From assembly GCA_039602395.1 (NCBI GenBank), contig JBCNJP010000006.1, forward strand, positions 44,700,428-44,764,427: a stretch of DNA of 64,000 bases, written 5' to 3'. The position numbers were made by a program, and so were the translations under genes. The stretch is from Deinandra increscens subsp. villosa (Eukaryota > Streptophyta > Magnoliopsida > Asterales > Asteraceae). Below are positions 47,935 to 60,803 of the stretch, piece by piece; the first letter of the stretch is position 1, and each line of letters starts with the position of its first letter. A model generated the notes under the pieces. The model saw only the letters and a list, made by a program, of their open reading frames with translations. It was not told where the DNA came from and made no database searches.

Positions 47935-48990
47935 TCAGATTTCCTCATCATCAAGTGAGCTTAGAAGAAAACTCACTTTGTCCAGGTTGAGCTTGTCGAT
48001 ATCTTGACCCTCCAAATAAGGCTTTAACCTATGACCATTGACCACTTGCTTCTCTTGATCTTGCACATCTTCAATTTCTATATCACCAAAATTCCCAACT
48101 CTTGTGATCACATACAGGCCCATCCACTTGCTTTTGAGCTTTCCCAGAAAAAAAACTCCATTCTTGAATTGTAAAGCCATACTTTTTGACCCACTTGAAA
48201 TGATCTTCTTCTAATCTTCGCGTCATGGACTTTCTTCAATTTGTCTTTGTAGGTGGATGCACACTCATAAGCCTCGCCCCGAATTTCTTCCAATTCGCAC
48301 AATTGCAGTTTCCTCAACTCGCCGGCCTCATTGTCATCCATGTTGACATTCTTGATTTCCCATAATGCTCTATGTGCCAACTCCATCGGTAAATTACATC
48401 CTTTCCCATAAACAAGCCGATATGGTCTGATTGGGTTTGGTACGCTGTTCTATACACCCACAATTCATCATTGAGTTTCGTGGACCAATCCTTCCTATCG
48501 GTGCGAACCGTATTCATAAGAATTTTATTAATTTGCTAGTTCGACACTTCCACTTGGCCACTCGTTTGTGTATGGTATGGTGTGGCCACTTGGTGGTTTA
48601 TTCCATATCGCTTCAACAAAGACCCGAACTTGAAGTTCTGGAAATGTGAGCCTCCATCGCTTATTGTCACTCTAGGAATCCCAAATCTTGAAAAAAAGTT
48701 TGCTTGTACAAACTTACATACCACTAAGTGATAATTCGTTCTTGTTGCAATAGCCTCCACCCACTTTGACACGTAGTCATCTGCAACCAAAAAATATAAG
48801 CATCCATTAAAGTTAGGAAATGGACCTATGAAGTCGATGCCCCACACATCAAAGATATCGACCACCAAGATTGGTTGTAGGGGAATCTCATCTCTTTTGA
48901 AATACCTCCCATCTTTTGACAATTCAGTCATCGTCGAGCATATTCACAAGCGTTCTTGAAGATCATAGGCCAATAAAAACAACATGTTAA
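47935..48990 (-). pseudogene. Athila integrase (element E)
   Basis: Minus strand pieces: DIFDVWGIDFIGPFP, VSKWVEAIAT, GIPRVTISDGGSHF, YHTQTSGQVEVSN (DDE residues D, D and E visible), KLNDELWVYRTAYQTQ, NEAGELRKLQLCELEEIR, GQKVWLYNSRMEFF and GKLKSKWMG, NGHRLKPYLEG. Several frame changes separate them. Same domain order as element A's integrase but clearly a different family member. Confidence 0.88.
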
Positions 48991-49403
48991 AACTCGATAT
49001 CCCTTCTTTTGATAACTAAGGTGACCACCACAAGCAGAAGAGTGGGCATGGGTCAAGACATCCTGAACCTCAGATTCGGGAATGCATCTTCTAATAATTT
49101 GATCAGCTCTAGTTTTGAATGGGTCCGGTTCATCCCAAATGTATTGTTTGACTTGGGATACGAATTATTGCCTCCTTTTCTTATTCCAATGCGCCGACAT
49201 TGCACCCGTGGCCAAATAATTAACATAATGCGCATACCGTGGTGTGGTTGAGATCACTAGAATATGTTCATCCGGAAATTGCTCATTGATTTCTACCGTG
49301 TCTCTACACCTTCCAAAGGAATTCTAGATAGGTGATGCGCCACCACATTCTCACAACCTTTTTGGTCTCGAATCTCTAAATCAAATTCCCATAACAATAA
49401 AAC

Positions 49404-50960
49404 TCACCGGATTAATCGAGTCTTGGCATCTTTCTTTTCCATTAGGTAACAGAGCGGACTATGATCAGAATACACCACTACTTTGCTTCCCCAAATGTAA
49501 GATCGGAACTTATCCAAGGCATAAACCACCGCAAGCAACTCCTTCTCCGTTGTTATGTAATTTAGTTTTGCCTCCGATAAGGGTCTTGCTCGCATATTAA
49601 ATCAGCACCGATTTTCTATCCACTCTTTAACCAAGAACCACTCTAATTGCCCAATCGCTTGCATCACACATGATCTCAAACGGTCGAGTCCAATCCGGTG
49701 GTTGTAAAATAGGAACTTGCACCAAGTGTTCCTTCAAAACATAAAAAGCTCACAAACATTCATTAGTAAACTGAAAAGGAACATCTTTTAACAACAAATA
49801 GCACAATGGTTTGGTAATGACACTAAAACCCTTAATAAATCTCCGGTAGAGACCGGTATGCCCCAAAAATGACCTTACCCCTTTTACATTTTCCAGGGCT
49901 GGCAACGATGATATTAATTTTATTTTTGCCTTATCCACGTCCATTCCCCGACTTGAAACCACATGTCCCAAAACAATGGCCTCTTGGACCATAAAATGAC
50001 TTTTCTCCCAACGTAAGACAAGATTTGTTTCGACACATTGTTTCATGAGTTTTTCTAATTCTCCAAGACACGACTCAAAAGTTAACCCAAATATTGAAAT
50101 AGCATCCATAAAGATTTCAAGTAAATCCCCGACCATATTAGAAAAAAATACTCATCATACATCTTTGAAAAGTGGTTGGGGCATTACACAAACCAAAGGG
50201 CATCCTCCTAAAGGCAAAAGTGCCATAGGGACAAAGGTGGTCTTATGTTGGTCATCGGGGTTGATTGCCACTTGATTGTACCTGGAATACCCGTCTAAAC
50301 AGCCATAAAAATTTTAAACTGACAGTTTTTCAATTATTTTGTCAATGAATGGTAAAGGGAAGTGTTCTTTTGAGGTAGCAACATTTATTTTTCTATAATA
50401 AATACATACACGCACTATCAGAGATTGGGTAAATGATCTCGACATCCAACCACTTGATAACTTCCTTCTTCACAACCTCACACAAATTGGGATTCAACCT
50501 CCTTTGGGTCTCTCTTGTTGGCTTGGCATCTTCATCTGCGATAAGGACTAATACCTTTCAGATCCACAATTGTCCATCTAATCGCCGCCTTATGAGCTCT
50601 CAATACCTCCAAAAACTCTTTCTCTTGAACTTCATCCAAATTAGAAGCAATGATGACTGGAAGTGTTTCATCCTCACCATGAATGCATACTTCAAATTAT
50701 GTGGTAACTCTTTCAACTGTAACTTGGGTAGGCAAACCAATGATGGCTTTATATCTGAGTAAACCCCAACTGGTAAACTCTCCAACTTGGTGAGTCCATG
50801 GTGGTCCTCCATCTTGAATGGCCATGAGTTCCAGCATTCTTTCCTCTTCTTCCAAATCTTGAAGTGTACCTGTTCAGAACTATCACACACACAAACTTCC
50901 ACCACATCGTCATCATAAATATGCGGTTCACATTGATCCACCAGATGTGCCATAAAGCAC
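49404..50960 (-). pseudogene. Athila RT and RNase H (element E)
   Basis: Minus strand: LKELPHNLKYAF (linker before RT), an RT palm segment MVGDLLEIFMDAISIFG where the usual YMDDF-type motif is altered, VETNLVLRWEKSHFMVQEAI, FLGHTGLYRRFIKGFS, then RNase H with LNYITTEKELLAVVYALDKF, RSYIWGSKVVVYSDH. Many frameshifts and stops. Confidence 0.85.
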
Positions 50961-51147
50961 TCATCAGCATTCAAAGAATTAGCAATGTTAGTAAAAAAAT
51001 TTAGGCGCATTTTCCTACTGCTAGAGGTCATAGCAAGTGTACTAAACTAACAATCAATAATGACAATTTGTTGATGATTGGTGTTGACCGTCGCATAATC
51101 CAACACTAGAAAATCAACAGGATAATAAAATTCTTCCACTTTAACAA

Positions 51148-51456
51148 TTACATCGTGAACAACCCCTCGGGGAAGTTATGAGTCAAATCAGCAAGAACAA
51201 CCATGGTATCAACACGTTTCAATGGACCAAAATCGTATTGATCATATAAGCTCCCTAGAATAATGCTCACCCTGGCTCCAAGATCTAACAACGCCCTTGT
51301 CATTTGAAAATCACCGACTTGTATATTAATTAAGGGTGCCCCCAGATCTTGAAGTTTAGATGGAAGAACCCCTTTCAAAACTGCACTCACCCTTCCGGTT
51401 AGATCGACTCTTTTAGGCACTTTTTTTTTCCTTTTCTGGGTGCACAACTCTTTCAA
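51148..51456 (-). pseudogene. Athila protease region (element E)
   Basis: Minus strand: KKKVPKRVDLTGRVSAVLKG, LPSKLQDLGAPLINIQVG, ALLDLGARVSII. The active-site motif reads DLGAR instead of DxGAS. It adjoins a gag remnant upstream and RT downstream. Confidence 0.75.
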
Positions 51457-52069
51457 AAACTTTGCAGATGCGGGAACTTGTTCATTCCTCTAATAAAGGT
51501 AAGTTAACTTTAACTTGCTTGAAAACCTCCCAAATTTCCTCGCTTTGAGGAACCCTTTTTGAAATCACATTTTTCTTGCTCGAGTCAAGTAAAGCCGAAG
51601 GAAATGGAACCGGATTAGGATCCATATCCTTGTTTTGATCTTTTAAAATTTCAATTTGACCCTGTTTTTCTAAAGGTTTTTGAAAAGTGACAATTTTTTA
51701 GGTTTACGGGTGAAGCTTCCTCGTCATCACTACTTTGCATACCCGTCACATCTTCCAACACACCCTCAACAAAATCAGGTGTGGAACACTCTTGTATTTC
51801 CTCCCACTTCTCAAAGCACTTACTTGATTAATTTGAACATTTCGAGTGCTATGAGAAGGGTTTACCTTGGTGTCACTCGGAAGTTGGCCTTTGTTCTTTT
51901 TCAAATCCGCCAGTTTGGTAGCAAGTTAACACATTTGAGTAGTCAAAGAATTAATAGCTTTATCACGTACCTCAGCTTTTCAAATACTTTCATTATCCAT
52001 TTGATTCCTCTTTTGCATCTATTCTTGCATTGTCTTGAGCATATCCATGACTTCTTTTAGAGCATAATT
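51457..52069 (-). pseudogene. Athila gag C-terminal remnant (element E)
   Basis: Minus strand reads MDMLKTMQE, then INSLTTQM, LATKLADLKKNKGQLPSDTK, QINQVSALRSGRKY. This resembles the LATxxxxLxxxxxGxLPSxT and AITLRSGK motifs at the end of Athila gag. Two stops are present. Element F inserted upstream of it. Confidence 0.7.
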
Positions 52070-52414
52070 GGTTCGTCGTGTGAAGTATCTGAATAAGTCG
52101 AAGATGCAAAAGGTGCTGCCAATAAAGTGAGCCACGAACTCACAGTTCGTGAACCCACGAAGTGGACACTAAGTCACACTTCGTGGGAGTCCCAGTTAAT
52201 GGACAGTATCACTAGCATAAATACTTAAGTACTTTGTAATCTTGATAAGAGATCTGAGTTTAAGTGTGTGTTCTGAGTGTTTTTTCTCTCTAAGTGTTCT
52301 AATTGTTTCCGGATTGTAATTGTTCATTATTGATCAATAAAACAATCTTTTAATTACATCTTTGTATTCGGAATAGCTAGATCGAGTAGAAGATCCACCG
52401 CTCTCGCATTTTAA
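52070..52414 (+). repeat. 5' LTR of element F
   Basis: Right edge fixed by the PBS. The start is approximate: CGTCGTGTGAAGTATC (from about 52075) matches a stretch near the start of the G/H LTR, where it lies about 19 bases from the edge. Contains CACGAACT/AGTTCGTG inverted words (52130-52190) and the end …CTCTCGCATTTTAA, comparable to …CTCACGCATTCTCA of G/H. Confidence 0.65.
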
Positions 52415-52416
52415 AG

Positions 52417-52428
52417 TGGTATCAGAGC
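52417..52428 (+). other. Primer binding site (initiator Met tRNA), element F
   Basis: TGGTATCAGAGC two bases after the LTR end, as in G/H. Confidence 0.9.
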
Positions 52429-53065
52429 TTTCTGGTTCCATCTACTAATCTGATTCTGCTAATTTTCAAACTTTTTTGTTCCAAAAAGTGTCGGTTTGTG
52501 ACAAATCGAGGTGTTTCTGCTCTCGTTTGATAAAACCAGTTGATTTTTTGGTGTAAATTTTAATCCTAAATCAGTCCTTTCGATTATATCTGATCCACTG
52601 CTGATAATCTCACTCAAAAACATCCGGAATTGCAAATATTTGATAAAAAATGGTCCAGTTTGTTTCAGTCGTGCATAGATCTTCCTTCGTTTCAGTTCGT
52701 GTCTTGAACACTCACTTCATGCAAATAACCATCACGAAGTGTCAATTCATGCAAATAACTGCCACGAAGTCTCAGTTCGTGTCTCAGTTCGTGTCACTTT
52801 GTTACTCACTTCGCATCTCATTTTGTGAGCCAGTTTGTGAGTGACTTCGCATCCAGTTCGTGTTACTTCATTGCTGACTTTGCATATCATTTCATGTCAC
52901 TTTGTGGATCACTTCGTAAGTCACTTCTCAACCAAGTTCGTAGCTCAGTTCATGCACCAGTTTGTGCCAGTTTGGCCAGTACCCTCTGTTTCGATATCCA
53001 AATTCCATTTCTAAGACCTCCATTTTTTGGTTTGAAGTTTTTGGAGTATCATATTTCGGTAAAAG
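52429..53065 (+). other. Leader of element F with TTCGTG motif cluster
   Basis: No gene. Between 52660 and 52960 there are many variants of CAGTTCGTG, CACTTCGTG or their complement CACGAAGT, every 10-25 bases. The same words occur in the LTR at 52130-52190. Confidence 0.7.
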
Positions 53066-53452
53066 ATGTCTGATTTTAAGCATTCGTCGTCATGCAAAAC
53101 GCGATGCAAACCTTGATCAATTTTGATAACGAAATCGGAACAAGACAGAAAGTTCCCAAGTTATTAAAATTGGAGGATTATCATAAACGGAAGCAAAGAT
53201 TTTCTGCTTATGTCTGCACAAATGATATTGATCTATGGATTTCTAATTGAGAAACTTTACACACGTCCAACTGATGGAGGAGAGTATAAAGAATTAAAAG
53301 ATTTCTCATCTGAAGAACTTGAACAAAATGCTTTTGGTTATCTTACCATGGCTTTACCTATCGAACTCTTACATCAATTCAGCACATGCAAAAAGACAAA
53401 ACAGTTATGGGATGCTTTATCTGCAAGATGTGAAGGGAACGATGAAAAACCA
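53066..53452 (+). pseudogene. gag N-terminal part of element F (UBN2-type)
   Basis: After MSDFKHSS and one frameshift: MQNAMQTLINFDNEIGT, KVPKLLKLEDYHKRKQRFSA, then a TGA, KLYTRPTDGGEYKEL, AFGYLTMALPIELLHQFSTC, KTKQLWDALSARCEGND. This is the copia gag core. It matches the gag of G/H closely. Element I interrupts after GND. Confidence 0.88.
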
Positions 53453-53847
53453 TGAGATGGATCTTACTAGAGGTTTGCTCGATCGTTAGAGTGAGAACAA
53501 GATGTAAATAAAAGTTTGTTTTATTGAAATCAACAAAGACTCAATTACAAACTCTCTAATCAGCTCAAACAGACAAAAACAAACTCAAAAAACACAAAGG
53601 TAAGATCTGGTCTCTCAAAGTTCTCTCTCAGTCGCTCTAGATTACAAAACAAAAATCTATATATACACGACTCTCCGAACTCAGATGAACTGGTGGTTCG
53701 TCTGATCCGAACCTCATCCGAACTGCCAGTTCGGATGACCTTGGTTCATCCTAGTTCGGACCAGTTTGTGTAATGGCTTCGTCTCGTTCAGATATTCACA
53801 ACGTCTTCTTCAGATACTTCACACGATGCACAGATTATGCATCAACA
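53453..53847 (-). repeat. 3' LTR of element I
   Basis: 395 bp; plus-strand edges TGAGATGGATC and ATGCATCAACA. It has the same layout as LTR G (a GTTTGTTTTATT segment, a TATATATA box near 53666, TTCGGA words, and CTTCACACGATGCACAG near the end). The polypurine tract GAGGGGGAGTT (minus) lies next to it at 53848. Confidence 0.85.
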
Positions 53848-55559
53848 AACTCCCCCTCGACGTGTGCAATATCTGTTCACTAATTAGAACATATTCTTCG
53901 AACAAACTCTCCCTCAACTTGAAGGTAGCTTGATCTTGAATACTTGATGATGCATATTTTCTTTCATCCTTATCAACAGCTCCAGAAGACTTGAAGTTGT
54001 GATAACTCTATCCTTTGAGTACCTAGCCAACATAAATAATCTTGGCGCAAAACGTCTCTTTGAGACTCCAAGATATATGTTTTGAAAATGTTTTTCGTAT
54101 CTTGTGTCGATCAGATAAAAAACAAAATAGAAATAAACTCTTTTTGGCTTTTAGAAAGTTTATATCAAAATAAACCTAAAATCTTTTTGATTTTTCAAAC
54201 TTATGCTAAAACACACCTAAAATCTTTTTGGATTTTCTGAAATGAAATATGAAATGCAATACAAAATCATAATCTATTTTAGATTTTGCGAGAAAGATCA
54301 CGACGCGAGATCATGTCAGACATAACGTATCTAGCACATTTTAATTTCGGTCTTAATCAGCATGCAAACCAAGATAATCGCAAATACAACATTTATGTTT
54401 ATTTCAGCATGCACCAATCATTTTTTTCTTTTTCAGGTATGCTTAAGGTAATATTATCATGCACTGATAACTCGGTCTCCACTTTATCAAAAATACTGGC
54501 AAATCATCATTTTATCATATAGAATCAAATTTTATTAGAAATATAAGCATCCTTGATGAGTCATGCAAAAATAAAGCAGAACCTCAAATACCTAGCAATC
54601 AGGTTGGTCTTGTGGACACGCAGAGAAAGCCCAAGTATTTGAGAATATAAGAAAGCAAAACAAGTTGAAGTTGTATAATTCAACAACGATCAGGTCGATT
54701 CTTCCGTATACGCAGAGAAAGTCCGATGAGTTATACAAAACACCAAAAAAATAAAGCAGAACCTCATACGAACAATAATCAGGTTGATCTTTCGATACGC
54801 AGAGAATGTCCGGTCGTTTGAGAAAATAAAGAAAATCAAACAAGTTAAAATCTTTCAAAATGAAAATATGCATTCATCAGGATATCTCTTATTCTATTTT
54901 TGTCAGAATCATCACATGACATTCATCAAGAAGCAGATAACCAAAATCATCAGCAAAGCATTATGTTTATATCCTACTTGCAGATATCAGATTAGTCATG
55001 CACATTTACAGATTATGCAAGTACCTACAGCCTTTAGACGTAATCTATTCATGGCAGATAAACGTATATGCTGATGTACTATCATTTCTCTCTTTTGGAG
55101 GACCAATTTCTTAATTTTTCATTTTTTTATATTTTCCATAATTTCTCCCCCAAAAATTCAACAAACTCTATTTTTTATTTTTTTTATTTTAGTTTTCCAA
55201 TTTTCTGTCCCTAAAAATATGAATGAAGTAAAATGAATAACAAAAATGAAAATGATCAATCAACACTTGACACATTTTTGAAAATGATATTTTTGAAAAT
55301 CGGTATTTCAAAGATAGTAATGATGCATTATAACTTAAAAACAACCACAAATATCTCACTGCCAACAATCTCTCGATTACTAACGGGTCATCTTAAAATA
55401 CCTGCAAACACTGGAAAATAGTAAGTGCTTAAAACCCTGACCCTCATCCACAACGATGGTAGGTCGTCCAGTGTCTTCAACCAAATCTGTATTGGCCGTA
55501 GAGACAACTTTTGGTCTCCATTCCTATTTTGGTTTTATGATTTCTAGTGAACCATTGTC
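53848..55559 (-). other. 3' region of element I: PPTs and triple repeat
   Basis: Non-coding. It includes the primary polypurine tract at 53848, a second similar tract near 53903-53920, and three ~88-bp repeats (54598, 54687, 54776) each holding ACGCAGAGAA(A/T)G. Multiplied polypurine tracts are a known trait of Sireviruses. Confidence 0.65.
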
Positions 55560-55674
55560 AATTGATGAGTGACAAATCGGAACTACTACCTAACTTTTCT
55601 GAAGTAAGCTTCTTTTTCCAGAAAAATGTAGTGTTGGGAATTGGTTCACTAAAAGTAATGCCATCATGATCAAA
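55560..55674 (-). pseudogene. C-terminal end of gag of element I
   Basis: Minus strand continues after G/H: FDHDGITFSEPIPNTTFFW, KKKLTSEKL, then a stop. It aligns with FFDEKGRVFDEYEPTFFL and KQKKW of the G/H gag end. The frame joins …NAKNTKY at 61699 across the insertion. Confidence 0.7.
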
Positions 55675-55679
55675 ATATT

Positions 55680-56036
55680 TGAGAATGCGTGAGCATCGGA
55701 TCGTCTACTCAGTCTAGCTAATTCGGAAGAGAAACAAGTAATTAACCGATTGTTTTATTAATCAAAGTGATCAATTACAACTAGTAACACAGAGAAACAG
55801 AGACTCAGAGAACATCGTAGAAAACACACACTTAACACTTGATCTCCCGCACTCAATCACCCATTAAAAAGAACAACACATCTATATATAGCGACTGGCC
55901 GAACCTCATGCGAACCTGAAGTTCGTCCGATCCGAACCTCAAGTTCGGACCAGGTTCGGTTGACAGCAATCATTGTCTTGAACTCCATCTTGTCTTGACT
56001 TGATGCTTCACACGACACACAGATCTTGTATCAACA
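55680..56036 (-). repeat. LTR G (3' LTR of element G/H)
   Basis: 357 bp; plus-strand edges TGAGAATGCGTGAGC and TTGTATCAACA. TATATATAG at about 55882 is a TATA candidate. CCGAACCT/AGTTCGG words cluster at 55898-55960. Confidence 0.93.
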
Positions 56037-57934
56037 AACTCCCCCTCGTCGTGTGCAGTATTTCTTCAACATCATCAAAACAGTATCTTCAATCAAGCTC
56101 CCCCTCAAATGTAGAATCTGTTCGTCCAATGAAAATATCTTCGAACAAACTCTTCCTCAATTTGATCATAACTTGATCTTGAATACTTCACAATGTCCTG
56201 TGTATCTCTGTCTCTATCAGCAGCTTCAGAAGACTTGAAGTTGTGATATCTTTCACTTTAGCAACCTGCTCAAAAATTAAATAATCTCAGCGTAAAACGT
56301 CTCTTCGAGACTCCAAGATATGATTTTGAAATTTTGAATTTGCATAACGTGTTGATCAGACCAAAAATAAAACAGAAACAAAATCTTTTTGGTTTTTAGA
56401 AAGTTTATATCAAAACGAACCAAAAATCTTTTTATTTTTTCAAACTTATGCTAAAACACACCAAAAATCATTTTGTACTTTTCTGAAATGAAATGAAATT
56501 GCAATACAGAAACAAACTCTGTTTTTGGTATGAGAAAGATCACTATATATGGGATTATATTGAACATGACGCACTGAACTACACTTCAATTTCAACTAAT
56601 TGAAGCACATAAGTTATGCTGATTGCCGGTATAATTTTCCCATCTTAAACCCAGGCAGAATCATACTCATAACATCTGGATATATTAAGATATTGATTAA
56701 ATTTGCTTTGACCAGTGTATCCCACACTATCAGATATATTCAGACATTTTCTTTTTCTTGTGCGAGTTCTTCTTTTTCTCGTGTGATTACACTTATGATT
56801 ATCACAAAGCATAATATTTTCATGATATTGTCAACTGTGTTCCATGCAAAAAGAAACAAGAACGTTAAATCGTCTACTTTAAGGTCAATCTTTTGATACG
56901 CAGATAAGACCTCGGATTTAACAAAATAAGAAAGATAAAACAAGTTGAAATTGTATAACCCAACAACAATCAGGTTGGTACTCCCGTACACGCAGAGAAA
57001 GTCCGATGGGTTATATGAAACACCAAAGAAAATAAAGTAGAATGTCAAACGAACAACAATCAGGTCGATCTTTCGATACACAGAGAAAGTCTGATCGTTT
57101 GACAAAACAAAGAAAATCAAACAAATTTAAATCTTTGCAAAATGAACACATGTATACACAGTGACTTCTCATTTTGTTTTTCACACTTATTTTTCTTTTT
57201 TTCGTGAAATACGCATCAAGATGTTATTCACATGGTCAAGCATTCATATTTAGTGTACATCACATCTTAATACTTTCTGATTTGCCGAGTCTACCAAGCA
57301 TATCAGACAATGATCTTATGACTCTTTCATCTACTCTATCCATGAGTCAGATACGTAAGCCAATGTTCCATCATTTCCTAATGATCGATTTCTCAAAATT
57401 TTATATATTTGGCATGTATTCACCTTCCTTATATATTTTCCATGTTTTCACCTTCTTCCCATAACATGCATTTTCACAATTCCCCCCCCCCCCCCCTTAC
57501 ATGAAATTCTCCTCCTTAAAATGAAAACTCTATTTTTTAATTTTCATTTTACAAAACAAAAAAACTCTATTTTTGGCTTTTTCAATTTTATTTTTTTCAA
57601 ACACAAACAAAATGTGAAGAAATAAAATTGATCAATCAACACGGATACCTTTCAGTTTATAATATCAGAAAACTTGCAGGTTAGAAAGATAGATCATGAA
57701 ATTTAAGTTAAGCAGAATACTCCTCCATCAAAAACTTTGCAATCACCGATAGGTCTTCTAGAAGTACCTGCACACTGGTCAAATTCATTATTTTTTAACT
57801 TGACCCGAAGCGATTGCTTCTGGTCGACCAGTGTCCTGATTTTTGCTTTAAAACCACCTTTGGTTTCCAAATTGATTGTTGTTATGGTAATTCAGATTTT
57901 GATGAAGCAATCACAAATGCGTGTGATGAGGAAC
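56037..57934 (-). other. 3' region of element G/H: PPTs and triple repeat
   Basis: Non-coding. Polypurine tracts at 56037 (minus GAGGGGGAGTT), about 56098 and 56147. Three ~88-bp repeats begin near 56880, 56967 and 57056 with ATACGCAGA or ACGCAGAGAAAGTC, matching those in element I. A run of 15 C lies at 57482-57496. The minus frame 56740-57120 is open only because of these repeats. Confidence 0.65.
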
Positions 57935-60803
57935 CTACATTTTGAACTTTTGAAAAATAGGAACAAACCATTTTTTTTGTTTTAGAAAGAATGTAGGCTC
58001 ATATTCATCAAAAACTCTACCTTTTTCATCAAAGAACTTCGTTTGGGCAGGTTTACCAAAAACAGGTATCGTTTGAGACCTTTGATTTGAATCAGCAGAA
58101 AGTGGACATTCTTTTGCCATATGCCCTTTTTGGCGACAAATATAGCATATGCGATCAACTTTGTTCCACCTTTTAGGTGCCTGCATAGATTCACAAACAT
58201 GAATATCTCGAACATGATCAAAAGAAGTATTATATACCTGATGTTGGTGATCATGAACCCATTTTGATGTTGGGCTTCGAGAATAAGAACCATCAGAAGA
58301 AAATTTTGCATTTTGATTCTCTTTGACCTTTGAAACACCTTCCTTCACAAAAACTTCTGAAATCTTCTTAGCATCAACGCAGTGAAGTGGAAATTCTTTA
58401 TCAGAAAAAATTTGTTTCGAACCTTTGAGTTTGTAATACCGTTCGGGTTGAAACTTATCTACCTTGAATACCTCCTTCTTCACTTGCTTCAGCTTGATTT
58501 TCTTCAGATTTTGTGGTTTTGAAACTGGAACCTCCTCAGCTTTAACACTTTCTGACTTAAAACCCAAACCAATATTCTTTCCAAAAACTTTCTCTCCAGA
58601 ATTTGAATTCTTATGTCCATCCTTTTCCAATCTTGAAAATTTAGCTTTGACTTCATTAACATTCTTCTGCTCATAGAAAATCGTCTCATCAATATCAGGT
58701 TGAGAACGAATCTTCTCACTAGATGTAGCAGACTTTTCATTTGCTGTTGAGGATGAATCAGGAACAAATTGTGGTGCCTGAGAAACTTCAGATTGCTTTC
58801 CTTTCTTCTTTTTGGCTTTCATGTTTTTCTTCTTTTTCACAATCTTCTCTTCTTCAGAAACTGATGACGAAAACTTAGAATAATCATAATCTTCCACTTT
58901 TTCTTTCACATCTTTAACAACTTCTTTGATATTTGCAGGGGTGATGCTGTCTTGTCAAACATTCTTTGAAATTGACATCATTTTCTAAGAAGCTTGTGAA
59001 TAATTGAGAATTTGAAACATTATTTAGTAGCCGATTAGCATCAATCACTTGATATGTCTCAATCTTAGCAACATATTCTTCAGCATTCTTTGTGAGCAAA
59101 TCAAGCTTGATTTTTGATTTGTCAAAAAGATTTTGAAAATCATTAGCAGCATCTTCTGCTTCATCCTTCCATTTCTTGATTTCTTTAACGAATTCCTCCT
59201 TTTCTTCTATCAATTTAGCAGTTCGTTTTTCATAATCCCTTTCATTCTTTTGAGATATCTCCAAATCATTCTTTACATATTGAAGAACTTTGGTATTCAA
59301 GAAATCTCCTTTTCCAACACATCATTTTTCACAGTCAATTCTTTCTCGTTCTTCTTAAAAATTTCCAAATCTGCTTTAACCAATTTAAATTCATCAGTGA
59401 GCTTTTTGACTTCATCCATCAAAGATTCATTTTCTTTCATCAAACTTTCAATTTTTGATTCAAATTTTTCATTTTCAGCAGCTTCATAAGAACTTGAATC
59501 AGAATAATAGTCATCTTGCTCATGTGTGACAATCAAAGCAGATGTATCAAAATGTTTTCCCTAATCATAAATACCATCATTTTGAACCGTTAAAGCTGTC
59601 TTGTTTGAATAATTGATTGAAGATGGTTGAGAACTAGTATTAGATGTAAAACCAGGTTTGTTAACATGTGCCTGTTGACATTCTTTAGCAAAATAATCAG
59701 AAGTAGTTCTTCCATTTTTCTTGAAAAACCTTTTTGATCTTTGACCTAGCATAGCATATTGCCAAGATAAATCCAATTCATTTAATTGATCATCATCCAG
59801 TTCATCAAGATCATCTCTTGTTATTTTTGCATCAGCAACATTATTGATAACCAAACCAAAAGATGAAGATATTAAAGCAGCAACCATTTTAGCACAATCC
59901 TCCGTTGTTTCAGCAGAAAAAGCATTATGATTTGTTGATTCTGGAATTTTAAAGTTACAACCTCGTGATGAATTATTCTCAGAATTTCCAGAAATATTTC
60001 CAATGAAAGCAGTAGGCGGTGCAGAACTCAGACTTGGTTTAGTCTTAGCCGTCATACTAGCAGCATTCTCACCATGATACAACTCTGGATTTTGCAAATT
60101 CGCTTTGGACTTGTTGGAATTCATCATTTCCATCTCACGAGCATGAAGTTTACCATTTAGATCATGAAATGTCAATGTGGAAAATTCTTTATCATGTGTA
60201 AGCAACAACACATAATTTTCCCATTTTTCTGGTAAAGCCTCCATAATCTTTTCATTTTAACTCTTCATCCGTTTTCTCAATTCCCATAATCTTTAATTCA
60301 CTTATAATATGCGACAATGTTGATACAAGAGCCGTGATGTTTTCATTCTCATAATGTTGAAAATTAACAAAATCTTTACTCAACACCTTTTTCCGACTTT
60401 TCTTGTATTGATCGTTCCCTTCACACCTTGCTGATAAAGCATCCCACAATTGTTTTGATTTTTTGCAATTACTAAATTGATGTAACAACTTAGTGGGTAA
60501 TGCCATCGTAAGATAACCAAATGCTTTTTGTTCAAGCTCGTATGATTTTCTTTCAGCAATATCGAAGGTATGAACTTCTTTGAAATCTCCTTGATCAGTT
60601 GGATGTTGGTAAAGCTTCTTAATCGGAATCCACAAACCGATATCATTCGTGCTTATGTAAGCAGAAAATCGTTGCTTATAACTTTGATAATCTTCCAACT
60701 TCAACAACTTGGGAACTTTCTGGCTTGTTCCATTTTTGTTGTCAAAGTCCAGCATTGTTTGCATTGCATTTTGCATAGCCGCAAATGCTTAAAGTTCTGA
60801 CAT
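57935..60803 (-). pseudogene. gag of element G/H
   Basis: Minus strand from MSEL (60803, with one stop soon after): MQNAMQTMLDFDNKNGT, KVPKLLKLEDYQSYKQRFSA, AFGYLTMALPTKLLHQFSNC, LWDALSARCEGND, a frameshift at about 60247, MEALPEKWENYVLLLTHD, HAREMEMMN, a Lys/Glu-rich coiled-coil part (58914-59536), then a lysine-rich segment and one zinc knuckle CYICRQKGHMAKEC (about 58110-58150). It ends EPTFFLKQKKW. Structural capsid protein; four breaks in all. Confidence 0.9.

Noticed and set aside
52650..53073. Plus-strand frames of 64 and 82 codons rich in FVS/QFV words
   Set aside because: They are translations of the TTCGTG motif cluster in the leader of element F.
56740..57120. Hydrophobic minus-strand frame that might be a membrane protein
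   Set aside because: It is the reading of three ~88-bp DNA repeats in a 3' region; the similar frame at 54592-54873 has the same origin.
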